A DNA stretch of 26,958 nucleotides from a virus, in the IMG/VR virus record IMGVR_UViG_3300042894_001226, positions 1 through 26,958 of that record; one strand, written 5' to 3'. Numbering within the stretch: position 1 is the first letter of the stretch; each line of letters opens with the position of its first letter. The translations under genes and the position numbers were made by a program. A model generated the notes under the pieces. That model was given only the letters and a program-made list of their open reading frames with translations, was not told where the DNA came from and searched no databases. Below are positions 5,394 to 12,624 of this stretch, in pieces.

Positions 5394-5620
5394 TTAACCC
5401 TTGGCAGCCCCTATTTGACGCTTGGCTTAACCAATTATCAGGAGAGAAACACGAAATGAAAAAATACGAAGTTACCCTAGTTACACACGCAAAGACCACG
5501 GTTTTTGTAGATGCTAATGACGAAGACGAGGCAGTTGATATGGCCTTTGATTACCTTAATGAAAATGACATTGAACTTGGCGAATGGGAAGTAGAGAATG
5601 TAGAACGAGGAACAGAATGA
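5390..5620 (+). CDS. Small beta-alpha protein, KKYEVTLV type, copy 3
   Basis: A 76-residue product. From residue 23 (MKKYEVTLVTHAKTTVFVDA, then DEDEAVDMAFDYL and WEVENVE) it follows the same beta-alpha plan as the genes at 4145 and 4329. Two starts are plausible: 5390, in an ATGA overlap with ACGGAGGA in front, and 5456, preceded by GGAGAG; the conserved part begins at the second. Both could be used. It ends in an ATGA overlap with the next gene. Function unknown. Confidence 0.65.
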   Translation: MINPWQPLFDAWLNQLSGEKHEMKKYEVTLVTHAKTTVFVDANDEDEAVDMAFDYLNENDIELGEWEVENVERGTE

Positions 5621-5895
5621 ACGGCTATAACAGACGACTGGTCATGAACCAGTATCATATTACTCCCGAACAGGACTTCATTCTCGGCTTGGTCTATGAG
5701 AAAAGGGTCATGCCCGCTACGGATATTCTGTTTGACTGTATAAAACTACAGGTATGCAGTCATGCCACGGCACACAAATACTTTAAAAGTCTTGTAGTCC
5801 GTGACTTTCTTAGAACAGAACAAGGAAAAGACTCTCGTCACAAGAATGTATTTCTCAGTTCCAAGGGTGTAGCTTATCTTGAGGAAACGAAATGA
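5617..5895 (+). CDS. Small winged-helix regulator (MarR-like fold)
   Basis: A 92-residue protein with a layout typical of a minimal winged helix: ITPEQDFILGLVYEKRVMPA, a possible HTH in DILFDCIKLQVCSHATAHKY, a further helix FKSLVVRDFLRTEQ, and a wing (SRHKNVFLSSKGVAYL). The C-terminal LSSKGVAYL is characteristic of MarR-like folds. The start at 5617 is an ATGA overlap with the previous gene. The gene carries an internal AAAAGGGTCATGC at 5701, the same sequence as the intergenic repeats at 3263 and 6022, which raises the idea of autoregulation. Confidence 0.6.
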   Translation: MNGYNRRLVMNQYHITPEQDFILGLVYEKRVMPATDILFDCIKLQVCSHATAHKYFKSLVVRDFLRTEQGKDSRHKNVFLSSKGVAYLEETK

Positions 5896-5981
5896 ACCAA
5901 GGCCCAACCTCTGACGATATTGTTGCGGGCCTAGTTTTTATTGCCGTGATTATCCTTTTATGTTTAGCACCTGATCTGTAA
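5892..5981 (+). CDS. 29-residue membrane micro-protein
   Basis: A tiny gene with GAGGAAACGAA before the ATG and an ATGA overlap with the previous stop. After a short polar N-terminus the product has one hydrophobic segment (IVAGLVFIAVIILLCLA) long enough to cross the membrane. It is the last gene of the operon. Its role is unknown. The overlap and clean transmembrane segment support that it is real. Confidence 0.55.
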   Translation: MNQGPTSDDIVAGLVFIAVIILLCLAPDL

Positions 5982-5985
5982 CCGA

Positions 5986-6017
5986 GTAGCCTGGAGACCA
6001 AAAAATCTTCAGGCTAC
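5986..6017. terminator. Strong hairpin between convergent operons
   Basis: A 12-pair stem, 5986-5997 with 6006-6017 (GTAGCCTGGAGA / TCTTCAGGCTAC, one G-T pair), loop of eight bases. It lies five bases after the last plus-strand gene and 17 bases from the end of the converging minus-strand gene. There is no T-run on either side, so it may be an mRNA end-protecting or bidirectional terminator-like element rather than a standard intrinsic terminator. Confidence 0.5.
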
Positions 6018-6021
6018 CCAC

Positions 6022-6035
6022 AAAAGGGTCATGCT
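6022..6035 (+). repeat. AAAAGGGTCATGCT repeat copy
   Basis: Matches the tandem repeats at 3263-3300 over 14 bases. It lies between converging genes, directly after the hairpin at 5986, and overlaps the stop codon of the minus-strand gene by two bases. Confidence 0.5.
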
Positions 6036-6297
6036 AGATATCATTCAGCCACAAAGATATATCCCTCTTGCGTTCCTCTTCTACCTTGGCGGTCAGCATA
6101 GTATTTAGCTCCGCCATTTCTTTTATCATCAGCATCATTTTCTTTTCAATCCGCCCGTTCACGGACGCAATGCCCATGCTTTGCATACCGTGCAGATACT
6201 CTTCGTAAGTTGTCATTGCTGCCTGATTGTTCTTCCGGACACCGTTTAGGTAACTGAATTCATACCAGTTCAGTATCTTAGGTTGTTTCTTTACCAT
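6034..6297 (-). CDS. 87-residue hypothetical protein with C-terminal helix
   Basis: A basic N-terminus (MVKKQPKILNWYEFSYLNG) followed by a long helical region (IEKKMMLMIKEMAELNTML and AKVEEERKRD) that could form a coiled coil. No family recognised. The start overlaps the end of the PAPS-reductase-like gene by 20 bases and has GGAGGAAG upstream. It is the last gene of the long minus-strand operon. Confidence 0.65.
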   Translation of the reverse strand: MVKKQPKILNWYEFSYLNGVRKNNQAAMTTYEEYLHGMQSMGIASVNGRIEKKMMLMIKEMAELNTMLTAKVEEERKRDISLWLNDI

Positions 6298-7030
6298 TCA
6301 AATCTTCCTCCGCCATTTGGCAAAAAATACCGCACTCTATGCTCTGTTCTTTTGGATACTCACCCGCATCAGGAGGCAAGTCGTCTAAGAAAATCCGTTC
6401 TCCCTTGTGCTTGAGAATCTTCACACCCAGTTGCTTCTCAAGATTAGCCATCTTGGTAAATGCATCAGGAAAGTCAGCGCGAATCTTATTCCAATAACCG
6501 AGACCGCCTTTAACGCAGCCGACACAGTTATTGTTTTGATACCCAAGCTTATACATCTCAGGTAACTCAATACCTGCACGGGAAAGTATCGCCAGGCAGT
6601 CAGACTTTTTAAGACCTTTGTCCAACAAGATAGACCACAACTTAACATCATTGTTTGCATCAATGAAACGGTTTACTCGGTCTTCTTCTTCAGCCGTGTA
6701 GCCAAACACTTGCGTATCTTCAGGTCTTTCATACTTTTTACGGACTTCCTTCTTAAGAAACATGGTGCATGGTGCGCCTTGAATACCAACTATGTATTTT
6801 CTTTTGGTAAAAACCTCATAGATACTGCCGTTGTATTTGTCATCAGTCAGCACTTTTATCTCTTGTCCAAACCATTTCTCACAGTCTTTTAGAAACCTCA
6901 TGTTATCGGGGTGTTCTTCTTTGACATGACAATAGACTACCTCTACTGGAGTTTTGCTTTCTGATATCGCTAACTTTGTGGCAACTGCCGAGGCCGCCCC
7001 ACAACTGAACCAACTAATTACTCTGCTCAT
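6278..7030 (-). CDS. PAPS reductase-like PP-loop protein
   Basis: A 250-residue protein. The N-terminal SWFSCGAASAVATKLA is a PP-loop-type nucleotide-binding motif. Further blocks VEVVYCHVKEEHPDN, IQGAPCTMFLKKEVRKKY and NNCVGCVKGGLGYW match the phosphoadenosine phosphosulfate reductase superfamily, with Cys residues in PCT, CVGC and the C-terminal ECGIFC that could hold a cluster or metal. Superfamily members reduce PAPS or activate nucleotides for sulfur transfer (DndC is one). I choose the start at 7030 because AAGGAGTTGAAG precedes it; an in-frame ATG at 7057 lacks this. It overlaps the methyltransferase stop by 17 bases. Substrate unknown; sulfur metabolism or DNA modification are both open. 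Confidence 0.75.
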   Translation of the reverse strand: MSRVISWFSCGAASAVATKLAISESKTPVEVVYCHVKEEHPDNMRFLKDCEKWFGQEIKVLTDDKYNGSIYEVFTKRKYIVGIQGAPCTMFLKKEVRKKYERPEDTQVFGYTAEEEDRVNRFIDANNDVKLWSILLDKGLKKSDCLAILSRAGIELPEMYKLGYQNNNCVGCVKGGLGYWNKIRADFPDAFTKMANLEKQLGVKILKHKGERIFLDDLPPDAGEYPKEQSIECGIFCQMAEEDLNGKETT

Positions 7031-8633
7031 CTTCAACTCCTTGTATTCTTTTACCAATCCATGCCATCACGGGGACAGCCATCGAGTTGCCCATTGCCTT
7101 GTATCGTGGTGCATCGGGAGAGTCAGGCTTGCCTCGCCAAGGTATGTTTGTATAGTTATCAGGGAAGCCTTGCAATCTTTCGCACTCTGTTGGAGTAAGT
7201 CTACGCACCGCCATGTTCTGCATCACGCCCGCGCTCTGACTACGGGTTAGCGTTCCTGATAAATCAGCCTCAAACTTCATCTCATCAGGTCTAGCGTTCA
7301 CATTGAATGCAATCTGTTGGTCTTGGGTCACGCTTAGAGTAAACGCTTTCTCATCTGAACCAAGGTATCCCTTACCGCCACCCTCACAACCACCCCTAAC
7401 CTTGAATGCGTGGGCAATGAATGTCTGAGCATGGTGCGACTGGACAGACGGACGCAATGCTTGAAGAGCGGGGGTTACATCAAGAGGGGTAGCACTGAAG
7501 TTGTTTGCCTGGGCATCTTCTCTAATTGAATAGGCTACAGAATGATTAGGATATCCACCGTCACCGCCAGAGCGAAGGGTCGGGCTTACATCATTACCAA
7601 CATCTCTTGCTGCATCCGACTGAGTAAAGCCAATAGAGTAAGCAACTCCTTGGGTGGCGGCGGCATCTAAGGTATACATAACCTCATCATCATTCCATCC
7701 TCGCCCGTTCTGCTTCTTATCTCTGCCTGATACATCTTGAATAGCAATAGACTGCACGAGCGGAACGTTACCACCACCAGTCCCCCATCTTGAGGTTACT
7801 GTCTGACATACATCGCCCATCTCTTTTACTCTTGAGTCTGCGGGGTGAGTCTCGTAAACAATCAAGTCTGTATGGTCTTTATAATCACGGGCTTTCAATG
7901 TGCTTGCCGTGCCATCGTCTGCGTATTCACCGAACGCAACCAAACGGTTAGTCGTTACTAGAGTTTCTGATCCTCCTCCGAGGTCTCCTCCGTCTCGTCT
8001 AAGTGTTCCGACTCCTTCACTGTAGTTTCCAAAGCTGCTTGGAGAAAAGGCGGGAGTTTCTTCCCTCTTTTGTCTGCTCGGCGCAGTATTCCTGAGCAAG
8101 CTTTCCCGCTCAAATAAAACTTTTGCGGGAGATAGCCAGTCTCCAAGACATCCGACAACAAACACACGTCTACGTCTTTGTGGAACTCCGAAGTATTGAG
8201 CGTCAAGCACCCGATATGCGAACCCATACCCGAGTTCTGCCACCGCCCCGAGGAAGGAACCAAAGTCCCGTCCATCATTTGAACTGAGGACACCTGGCAC
8301 GTTTTCCCAAACGAACCACTTGGGTCTAAACTTGTCAAGAATTCCACAATAGACGAGGGCAAGGTTGCCCCTTGGGTCTTCAAGTCCTTTACGGAGACCT
8401 GCGACTGAGAAGGACTGACACGGGGTTCCTCCGACCAAAAGCTCAACTGTTCCATTTGTATTCCACTCCTTGTATTTAGTCATGTCGCCAAAGTTTGGCG
8501 TGTTTGGGTAATGATGCGCCAATACTTCTGACGGAAACTTCTCTATTTCTGAATAGCCAACTGCCTCCCAACCTAGGGGATGCCAAGCCACACTTGCTGC
8601 CTCAACTCCTGAACATACTGATAGATATCTCAT
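7014..8633 (-). CDS. DNA (cytosine-5) methyltransferase with long repetitive insert
   Basis: A 539-residue protein with the ordered motifs of C5 methyltransferases: motif I VCSGVEAASVAWHPLGW (AdoMet binding), motif IV GGTPCQSFSVAG with catalytic Cys72, motif VI ENVPG (110-114), motif VIII QRRRRVFVVG (152-161), and C-terminal IX/X (RRLTPTECERLQGFP, AMGNSMAVP). Between about 175 and 475 lies an unusually long region with degenerate repeats of the type TL-x(4-9)-G-x-x-x-x-V-x-x-x-I (for example TLKARDYKD, PTLRSGGDGGYPNHSVAYSI, GTLTRSQSAGVMQNMAV), where target recognition would be. Typical single-specificity enzymes are 330-400 residues. It starts in an ATGA overlap with the helicase gene. Probably protects phage DNA from restriction. 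Confidence 0.92.
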   Translation of the reverse strand: MRYLSVCSGVEAASVAWHPLGWEAVGYSEIEKFPSEVLAHHYPNTPNFGDMTKYKEWNTNGTVELLVGGTPCQSFSVAGLRKGLEDPRGNLALVYCGILDKFRPKWFVWENVPGVLSSNDGRDFGSFLGAVAELGYGFAYRVLDAQYFGVPQRRRRVFVVGCLGDWLSPAKVLFERESLLRNTAPSRQKREETPAFSPSSFGNYSEGVGTLRRDGGDLGGGSETLVTTNRLVAFGEYADDGTASTLKARDYKDHTDLIVYETHPADSRVKEMGDVCQTVTSRWGTGGGNVPLVQSIAIQDVSGRDKKQNGRGWNDDEVMYTLDAAATQGVAYSIGFTQSDAARDVGNDVSPTLRSGGDGGYPNHSVAYSIREDAQANNFSATPLDVTPALQALRPSVQSHHAQTFIAHAFKVRGGCEGGGKGYLGSDEKAFTLSVTQDQQIAFNVNARPDEMKFEADLSGTLTRSQSAGVMQNMAVRRLTPTECERLQGFPDNYTNIPWRGKPDSPDAPRYKAMGNSMAVPVMAWIGKRIQGVEDEQSN

Positions 8634-10108
8634 GCTTGATTCCTTAATTTAGACTTGGAGTAAGCAATGGCGCGAGACTTAATCCAGTTTAATGTTTGTC
8701 TTGATGGGTCTTTAGAGTCGTTGCTCAACCCGCGAGGGAAGACTCCAAACTTTTCCTTATACTTATGTGCGGCCCATCCCTCTTTGTATCCCTTGACTCT
8801 TGAGTAAGCCAACAACTCTGACCAAAACGCTTGGTTAGTTATGTGTAGCTTTTGATTAGCCTCTTGGAGTTCTCTCAGTTCGCCAGGCACTGCCTCAATC
8901 ATGGCTCTACGCTCACGAACATGACCGCAACCTAAGCAAACATCCCCACCCGTCCACAAAATACCACACGAAGGACACTTAGATTCTTTCTTCTCCCGTT
9001 CAGTAAGTTCTTTCTTGGCCTTCTCTCCACCCTCCTTTAGCTCACGAACACCGTCCGCATACAAGCTATCCCAGTCATTACGGAATCGAAGGTAGTTGCC
9101 TGAGTGATCCAACCAAACACCAAACTCTTTAGAGTCATGAGGTCTCATCACACGTCCCAACTGCTGGACATGGGAACTAAAAGATTTAGAAAAGGGTCGG
9201 GCTGACACGCCAATCATTACATCAGGCACGTCAAACCCACGAGTCAGGATGTCAGTAGCTACCAATCCGTGAATGTTTGTATCAGGCTTAGCAAAGTCCT
9301 CGATGGTAGTCCGCTTGAATTCATCGTCTTCCTTGTAGGATATGGAAACAAAGTTGTAGCCCGCATTAGCAAACTGTGCAACCAGATCTCTGCCGTGAGC
9401 AACTCCTGAACAGAACACGATTGTCTTTCTCGGGCCTCCAAATATCTCATGAGTTTTCTTTACCCACTCGGTAACGATATCGCCAGTAATCTTCATGCCT
9501 CGCTCAGATACTTCGTCCTGAGACCACTCGCCCGCTACCTTTTTGGCGCCCGTCATGTCAATCTCTTTGGCAATGTAAATCTTGAGCGGTGCTAACCAAC
9601 CCTTTTCAATCAGGTCTCCGGTAGATGTAGCGCCCACCACATGGCTATAGGTATCGCCCAATCCCTTAGTGAACGGGGTAGCAGTTAAACCAATGACTTT
9701 AATCTGTGGGTTTTGTTTGACAAACTCTACTGTCTTACGGCGGGTGACATGGCACTCGTCAATAATCAATAGGTCTATATCAGGGAAAGCCTGTCTCTTT
9801 TCTAATGTCTGAGCTGAACAAATCTGAATGCGTTCATGCGGGCGATACCGCCAGTGACCTGACTGCATAACCCCATGTTCAATACCATACTTACCTAACC
9901 TAAGACTGGTCTGCTCAACCAATACAATGCGGTCAAGAACCATGGCCGTGCGTTTAAAGTTCTCAGAAACGCTCTTCATAATCTCCATCGCTACCTCAGT
10001 CTTACCGAATCCAGTGGGTGCGTATAAGAGTTGGCAGCGGTGTCCTCCCTCAAAGCCGAGTCGTAACTTCTCAACGACATCCGCTTGATGCTCACGTAAC
10101 TGTAGCAT
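8630..10108 (-). CDS. SF2 DEAD/DEAH-box helicase with C-terminal zinc ribbon
   Basis: A 492-residue helicase of the COG1061 (SSL2) type. Motif I APTGFGKT (30-37), motif II DECH (117-120), motif III TATP (142-145), motif V VATDILTRGFDVPDV (283-297) and motif VI QQLGRVMRP (315-323) are all present. A zinc ribbon follows with Cys pairs at 378/381 and 391/394. Such phage helicases act in replication, recombination or transcription-linked DNA processing. The start has AGGAGGA upstream and a nearby second ATG out of frame. It is followed in an ATGA overlap by the methyltransferase, so the two are made together. Confidence 0.92.
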   Translation of the reverse strand: MLQLREHQADVVEKLRLGFEGGHRCQLLYAPTGFGKTEVAMEIMKSVSENFKRTAMVLDRIVLVEQTSLRLGKYGIEHGVMQSGHWRYRPHERIQICSAQTLEKRQAFPDIDLLIIDECHVTRRKTVEFVKQNPQIKVIGLTATPFTKGLGDTYSHVVGATSTGDLIEKGWLAPLKIYIAKEIDMTGAKKVAGEWSQDEVSERGMKITGDIVTEWVKKTHEIFGGPRKTIVFCSGVAHGRDLVAQFANAGYNFVSISYKEDDEFKRTTIEDFAKPDTNIHGLVATDILTRGFDVPDVMIGVSARPFSKSFSSHVQQLGRVMRPHDSKEFGVWLDHSGNYLRFRNDWDSLYADGVRELKEGGEKAKKELTEREKKESKCPSCGILWTGGDVCLGCGHVRERRAMIEAVPGELRELQEANQKLHITNQAFWSELLAYSRVKGYKEGWAAHKYKEKFGVFPRGLSNDSKDPSRQTLNWIKSRAIAYSKSKLRNQA

Positions 10109-10146
10109 TCATTCCTCCTGTGCAACCAGATACCCTCTGGCGTGGG

Positions 10147-10263
10147 TTAATCGTTTTGTTCTTTTCTCTTGGTCAAGTCTAGCTTTTCCTTGAGCATTTG
10201 TCTTTGGATACGGGCTAACTGTTCTTTAAAGTCTTCCCGTATCCGCCGTTTCTCTTCTGTCAT
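10147..10263 (-). CDS. 38-residue charged helical micro-protein
   Basis: A short gene that starts in an ATGA overlap with the ParB-like stop. The product is almost entirely charged and helical (TEEKRRIREDFKEQLARIQR onwards), able to form a coiled coil. No function known; it could be an accessory of the ParB-like protein before it. The 38-base gap to the helicase start contains a small hairpin (10126-10140) and the AGGAGG site. Confidence 0.55.
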   Translation of the reverse strand: MTEEKRRIREDFKEQLARIQRQMLKEKLDLTKRKEQND

Positions 10264-11081
10264 GCGTCTACTTTTTCGTATTTCTCTAGTTGTTTCTTGA
10301 GATACTTAATCTGTCTAAGCATGTCTGCGTTCTTAGATTGGTATGTATCACGGCTTGCTTTCAGTGCTTTTACTTCTGCTTCCAATGCCTTGATGCGGGC
10401 ATCCTTTTCTTCCATTGACACGAGAGCTTCTTCTCTCTCTTCTTCAGTAGCATCCATGTTGTGGACTGCTAACTTGTTCATCAACTTCTGATTCTCTTCT
10501 GCCATACTCTGATGTTCTATAGCCAATGCGTGGAGTTCGTCATTCTCAGGCTCTTCATCTTCGGCTTCAACTGGTTTAGCGTCCACCGTTTTGGCGGGCT
10601 TATCGGCTTTTGCTTTGGTTTTAACTGGTGTATTCTGTGTCGGAGAATTGACATTCTTAAGGCCCTCTCTTATCTTCGCAACGAACGGATGGGATACTTT
10701 ACAGATACGAGCAATCTCACGGTCTGAATAATCACCCCACTCAAAGTCCTCAGCCATACGAAAAACACTGCGTCTCTTTTCTTCAACAGTTCTACGCATT
10801 CCGTGGTCATCATTAGCACCAAAAGAATAGAGTTGTGCATCACGTTGTGTGCCTTCTTGAACGTCTGCCTCAATCTCTTTTGTTGCGTTGGCTTTATGTC
10901 CATGGTAACGGTGGAATCCATCCGCTAACCAGTAGCTTGCACCGTCAAAGAATACTGTAACGGGCGGAAACTTAACGCCATCACGCATCTTCTCTGCATA
11001 CTCAGTGACCAATGAATAATTGATTTCAGGACGGGCTTGTGTATCTCCGTCAATACGGATTTTATTTAATTGAACTTTCAT
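10260..11081 (-). CDS. ParB-like DNA-binding protein
   Basis: A 273-residue protein. Residues 1-85 form a ParB/Sulfiredoxin-type domain: KIRIDGDTQARPEIN, the segment KFPPVTVFFDGASYWLADGF and the HRYHGHKANA motif resembling ParB box I/II (G-x-HR). The helix-turn-helix follows around 115-140 (YSDREIARICKVSHPFVAKIRE). The C-terminal 100 residues are a long charged coiled coil (EENQKLMNK, EEKDARIKALEAEVKALKAS). The domain order matches phage ParB-like proteins often found in replication or regulatory regions rather than true partition systems; no ParA is seen nearby. The start has AGAGGAAA upstream. Confidence 0.85.
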   Translation of the reverse strand: MKVQLNKIRIDGDTQARPEINYSLVTEYAEKMRDGVKFPPVTVFFDGASYWLADGFHRYHGHKANATKEIEADVQEGTQRDAQLYSFGANDDHGMRRTVEEKRRSVFRMAEDFEWGDYSDREIARICKVSHPFVAKIREGLKNVNSPTQNTPVKTKAKADKPAKTVDAKPVEAEDEEPENDELHALAIEHQSMAEENQKLMNKLAVHNMDATEEEREEALVSMEEKDARIKALEAEVKALKASRDTYQSKNADMLRQIKYLKKQLEKYEKVDA

Positions 11082-11090
11082 TTTTTCCTC

Positions 11091-11276
11091 TTATGTGAAT
11101 CGTTGCATTTCCTCAAACGCACGCTTTAATTCTACAGCGGTTGTCCTCGGATTACTAGCTAATTTATGCGCTTTGCTTGCTCTTTCTTTCCACAATGCTG
11201 CTTGCATTACGCCCCCTTCTACTACTGACTTAGGGATTGTCCCAGTCATTTTATTTAATTCTTTTCTGTAATCCAT
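11091..11276 (-). CDS. 61-residue hypothetical protein
   Basis: A basic, helical protein with segments MQAALWKERASKAHKLAS and TAVELKRAFEEMQRF. No domain recognised. It begins three bases after the DUF6378-like stop, with no strong ribosome binding site of its own, so it probably relies on translational coupling. The ParB-like gene follows nine bases downstream. Confidence 0.6.
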   Translation of the reverse strand: MDYRKELNKMTGTIPKSVVEGGVMQAALWKERASKAHKLASNPRTTAVELKRAFEEMQRFT

Positions 11277-11279
11277 TAT

Positions 11280-11531
11280 CTATTCATCACATCTTTCTAT
11301 AAGGGCTGCATAACCACAGATGTCCACCACTGAATCACGATGATTGATGTCATTGCGAAGGCGAGCTGCCTTTAACAACACCATCATCACGGCTACATCC
11401 TTGGCTGACAACTTAGTGCCAATGTATTCTCCCCAAAAAACCGCAATGGTCTCCAGGTTCTTGCTTGGCTTGCCGTAGGTCTTCTCTCGATCACCGTAGA
11501 TTATATCTTTTGCTTCATCCAATACACTCAT
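11280..11531 (-). CDS. DUF6378-like protein
   Basis: An 83-residue protein following the DUF6378 pattern closely: EAKDIIYGDREKTYGKPSKN (G-DR-x-x-x-YG-x-P-x-x-N), a middle AVFWGEYIGTKLSAKDVAVM, and MVLLKAARLRND followed by HRDSVVDICGYAAL. This is a short helical family common in phages and of unknown biochemical role, sometimes likened to nucleotide-binding all-alpha folds. The start lies in an ATGA overlap with the upstream gene. Confidence 0.8.
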   Translation of the reverse strand: MSVLDEAKDIIYGDREKTYGKPSKNLETIAVFWGEYIGTKLSAKDVAVMMVLLKAARLRNDINHRDSVVDICGYAALIERCDE

Positions 11532-11779
11532 TTCCCACTCGCTTTCTTTATTGCGGTTTCTGCAAGTTTTTTGTAATCTACTTTTAATGCAAAACCATCA
11601 TCGCCTGATACTTGATGTTCTGCCTTTATCAAAGAGTCCGTTCTATACCAACGAGCAACTAACGTCAGTCCGCCCACATCTGTTGGCATTCCATCTTCTC
11701 CAATAACTAAATATTCGTATGGTTTAGGTTCTTTACCTTTGATGTAAACCATGTCGCCTGGCTGTAGTTTTTCTTTCAT
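11528..11779 (-). CDS. 83-residue hypothetical protein
   Basis: A protein with an SH3-like N-terminal look (LQPGDMVYIKGKEPKPYEYL), a beta-rich centre ending in LVARWYRTDSLIKAE and a lysine-rich C-terminal helix. No family identified. It is joined to both neighbours by ATGA overlaps (11776-11779 and 11528-11531), so it is part of the same translationally coupled series. Confidence 0.65.
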   Translation of the reverse strand: MKEKLQPGDMVYIKGKEPKPYEYLVIGEDGMPTDVGGLTLVARWYRTDSLIKAEHQVSGDDGFALKVDYKKLAETAIKKASGK

Positions 11780-11973
11780 TTCTTCATCGCCTTTCTAATC
11801 GCATCTTCAGCACCTATCTGAACTTCCATGGCGGCGCGCGTCCTTGTAAGAGCGTATATCCAGTTATTCAACAACTCAACTCGAATGTTTGGGTCAAGAT
11901 TGAACCAGTCAGGCGGGAAAAGGATTAAACCCATGCCCGTCTCAAAGTCCGCTTGTAGTTCTGGTATGTTCAA
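11776..11973 (-). CDS. 65-residue hypothetical protein with TTG start
   Basis: A small protein with an N-terminal acidic part, a FPPDWFNLDPNIRVELLNNW centre and a C-terminal basic helix. No domain recognised. The start is a TTG at 11973, in a TTGA overlap with the HTH gene's stop and with GAGGA seven bases upstream; an in-frame TGA just before excludes any earlier start. The first internal ATG is residue 14, which would lose this coupling. Confidence 0.6.
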   Translation of the reverse strand: MNIPELQADFETGMGLILFPPDWFNLDPNIRVELLNNWIYALTRTRAAMEVQIGAEDAIRKAMKK

Positions 11974-12134
11974 AAGAAGTCCTCACGTTTTATTTTCCTC
12001 TTAGCAAGCAACCTCATAATCTTCTTCATCGCTTGCCTCTCCAATTGCTGCACTAATGACCTACTTACTCCAAGAGCTTCAGCGACCTCCCGCTGATTCA
12101 TGCCCCCGTTCTTTCCTTCTGTCTCCATCATCAT
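11970..12134 (-). CDS. Small sigma region 4-like helix-turn-helix protein
   Basis: About 54 residues. The core NQREVAEALGVSRSLVQQLE followed by RQAMKKI closely follows the sigma-70 region 4 HTH (REVA-x-x-LG-x-S-x-x-x-V-x-Q-x-E-x-x-AL-x-K), so DNA binding is likely. The C-terminus is short and basic. The start is uncertain: three consecutive ATG codons at 12134-12126 or the ATG at 12101; the frame stays open further upstream to a TAG near 12200 and reads protein-like (ALAWEQC) without another good start. It heads the minus operon and ends in a TTGA overlap with the next gene. It may regulate this operon. Confidence 0.6.
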   Translation of the reverse strand: MMMETEGKNGGMNQREVAEALGVSRSLVQQLERQAMKKIMRLLAKRKIKREDFF

Positions 12135-12499
12135 ACATTGTTCCCATGCTAATGCAATAGCTATTTTTATAAAAACGCAATTCCGCTTTCCGCTTTCTGT
12201 CTACTGTAGAAACCCACTGTAGTAACCCACACCCTCTGTGTTCCTGAACGGTGGACGCACCTAGCCTACCTAGATGCGCCTTCAGTTGTTCCGTCACGGA
12301 GCCACAACACCCGCCAGTCGTTCGTAGAATCGGCACTAGCTTCGCCACCGATATGTGCAGTGTTACATCTACTTACCCCCAGTCTGCTTACAACTGATGT
12401 CGCTGGCGTGGTTTGTTCCCCGTCCAACATCAATCGGCTGACTGAAAAGCAAAAGACCGCTAGGATCTGTCGTTTCTAGGATATAACACAGCGTAAATT

Positions 12500-12560
12500 T
12501 ACTGGACAAAACTTACGTTGTGCGAAACAACAGACCATAACGGTCTATATATGTCCAGTA
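12500..12560. other. Three-way-junction inverted-repeat structure
   Basis: Outer stem of nine perfect pairs, 12500-12508 (TACTGGACA) with 12552-12560 (TGTCCAGTA). Inside are two abutting hairpins: 12517-12521 with 12527-12531 (GTTGT/ACAAC, loop GCGAA) and 12532-12536 with 12542-12546 (AGACC/GGTCT, loop ATAAC). It could be a structured RNA, a leader of the minus operon, or a DNA cruciform at an origin. Confidence 0.55.
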
Positions 12561-12624
12561 TACACCAATGTCCCCATCAGCACGACTAGTGTAATACGGA
12601 AAGATTTATTTGTGCAAGTGTTTT

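Noticed and set aside
7958-8455. 165-codon minus-strand frame
   Set aside because: Entirely inside the methyltransferase gene in another frame.
10126-10140. CCAGA/TCTGG hairpin just upstream of the helicase ribosome binding site
   Set aside because: Only five pairs; does not cover the ribosome binding site and is likely chance.
12079-12348. 89-codon minus-strand frame with GTG start
   Set aside because: No ribosome binding site, overlaps the HTH gene in another frame, unusual cysteine/glycine composition and no recognisable motif.
12266-12430. 54-codon minus-strand frame with ATG start
   Set aside because: Reads somewhat protein-like but has no ribosome binding site and overlaps two competing frames; left as unresolved noncoding.
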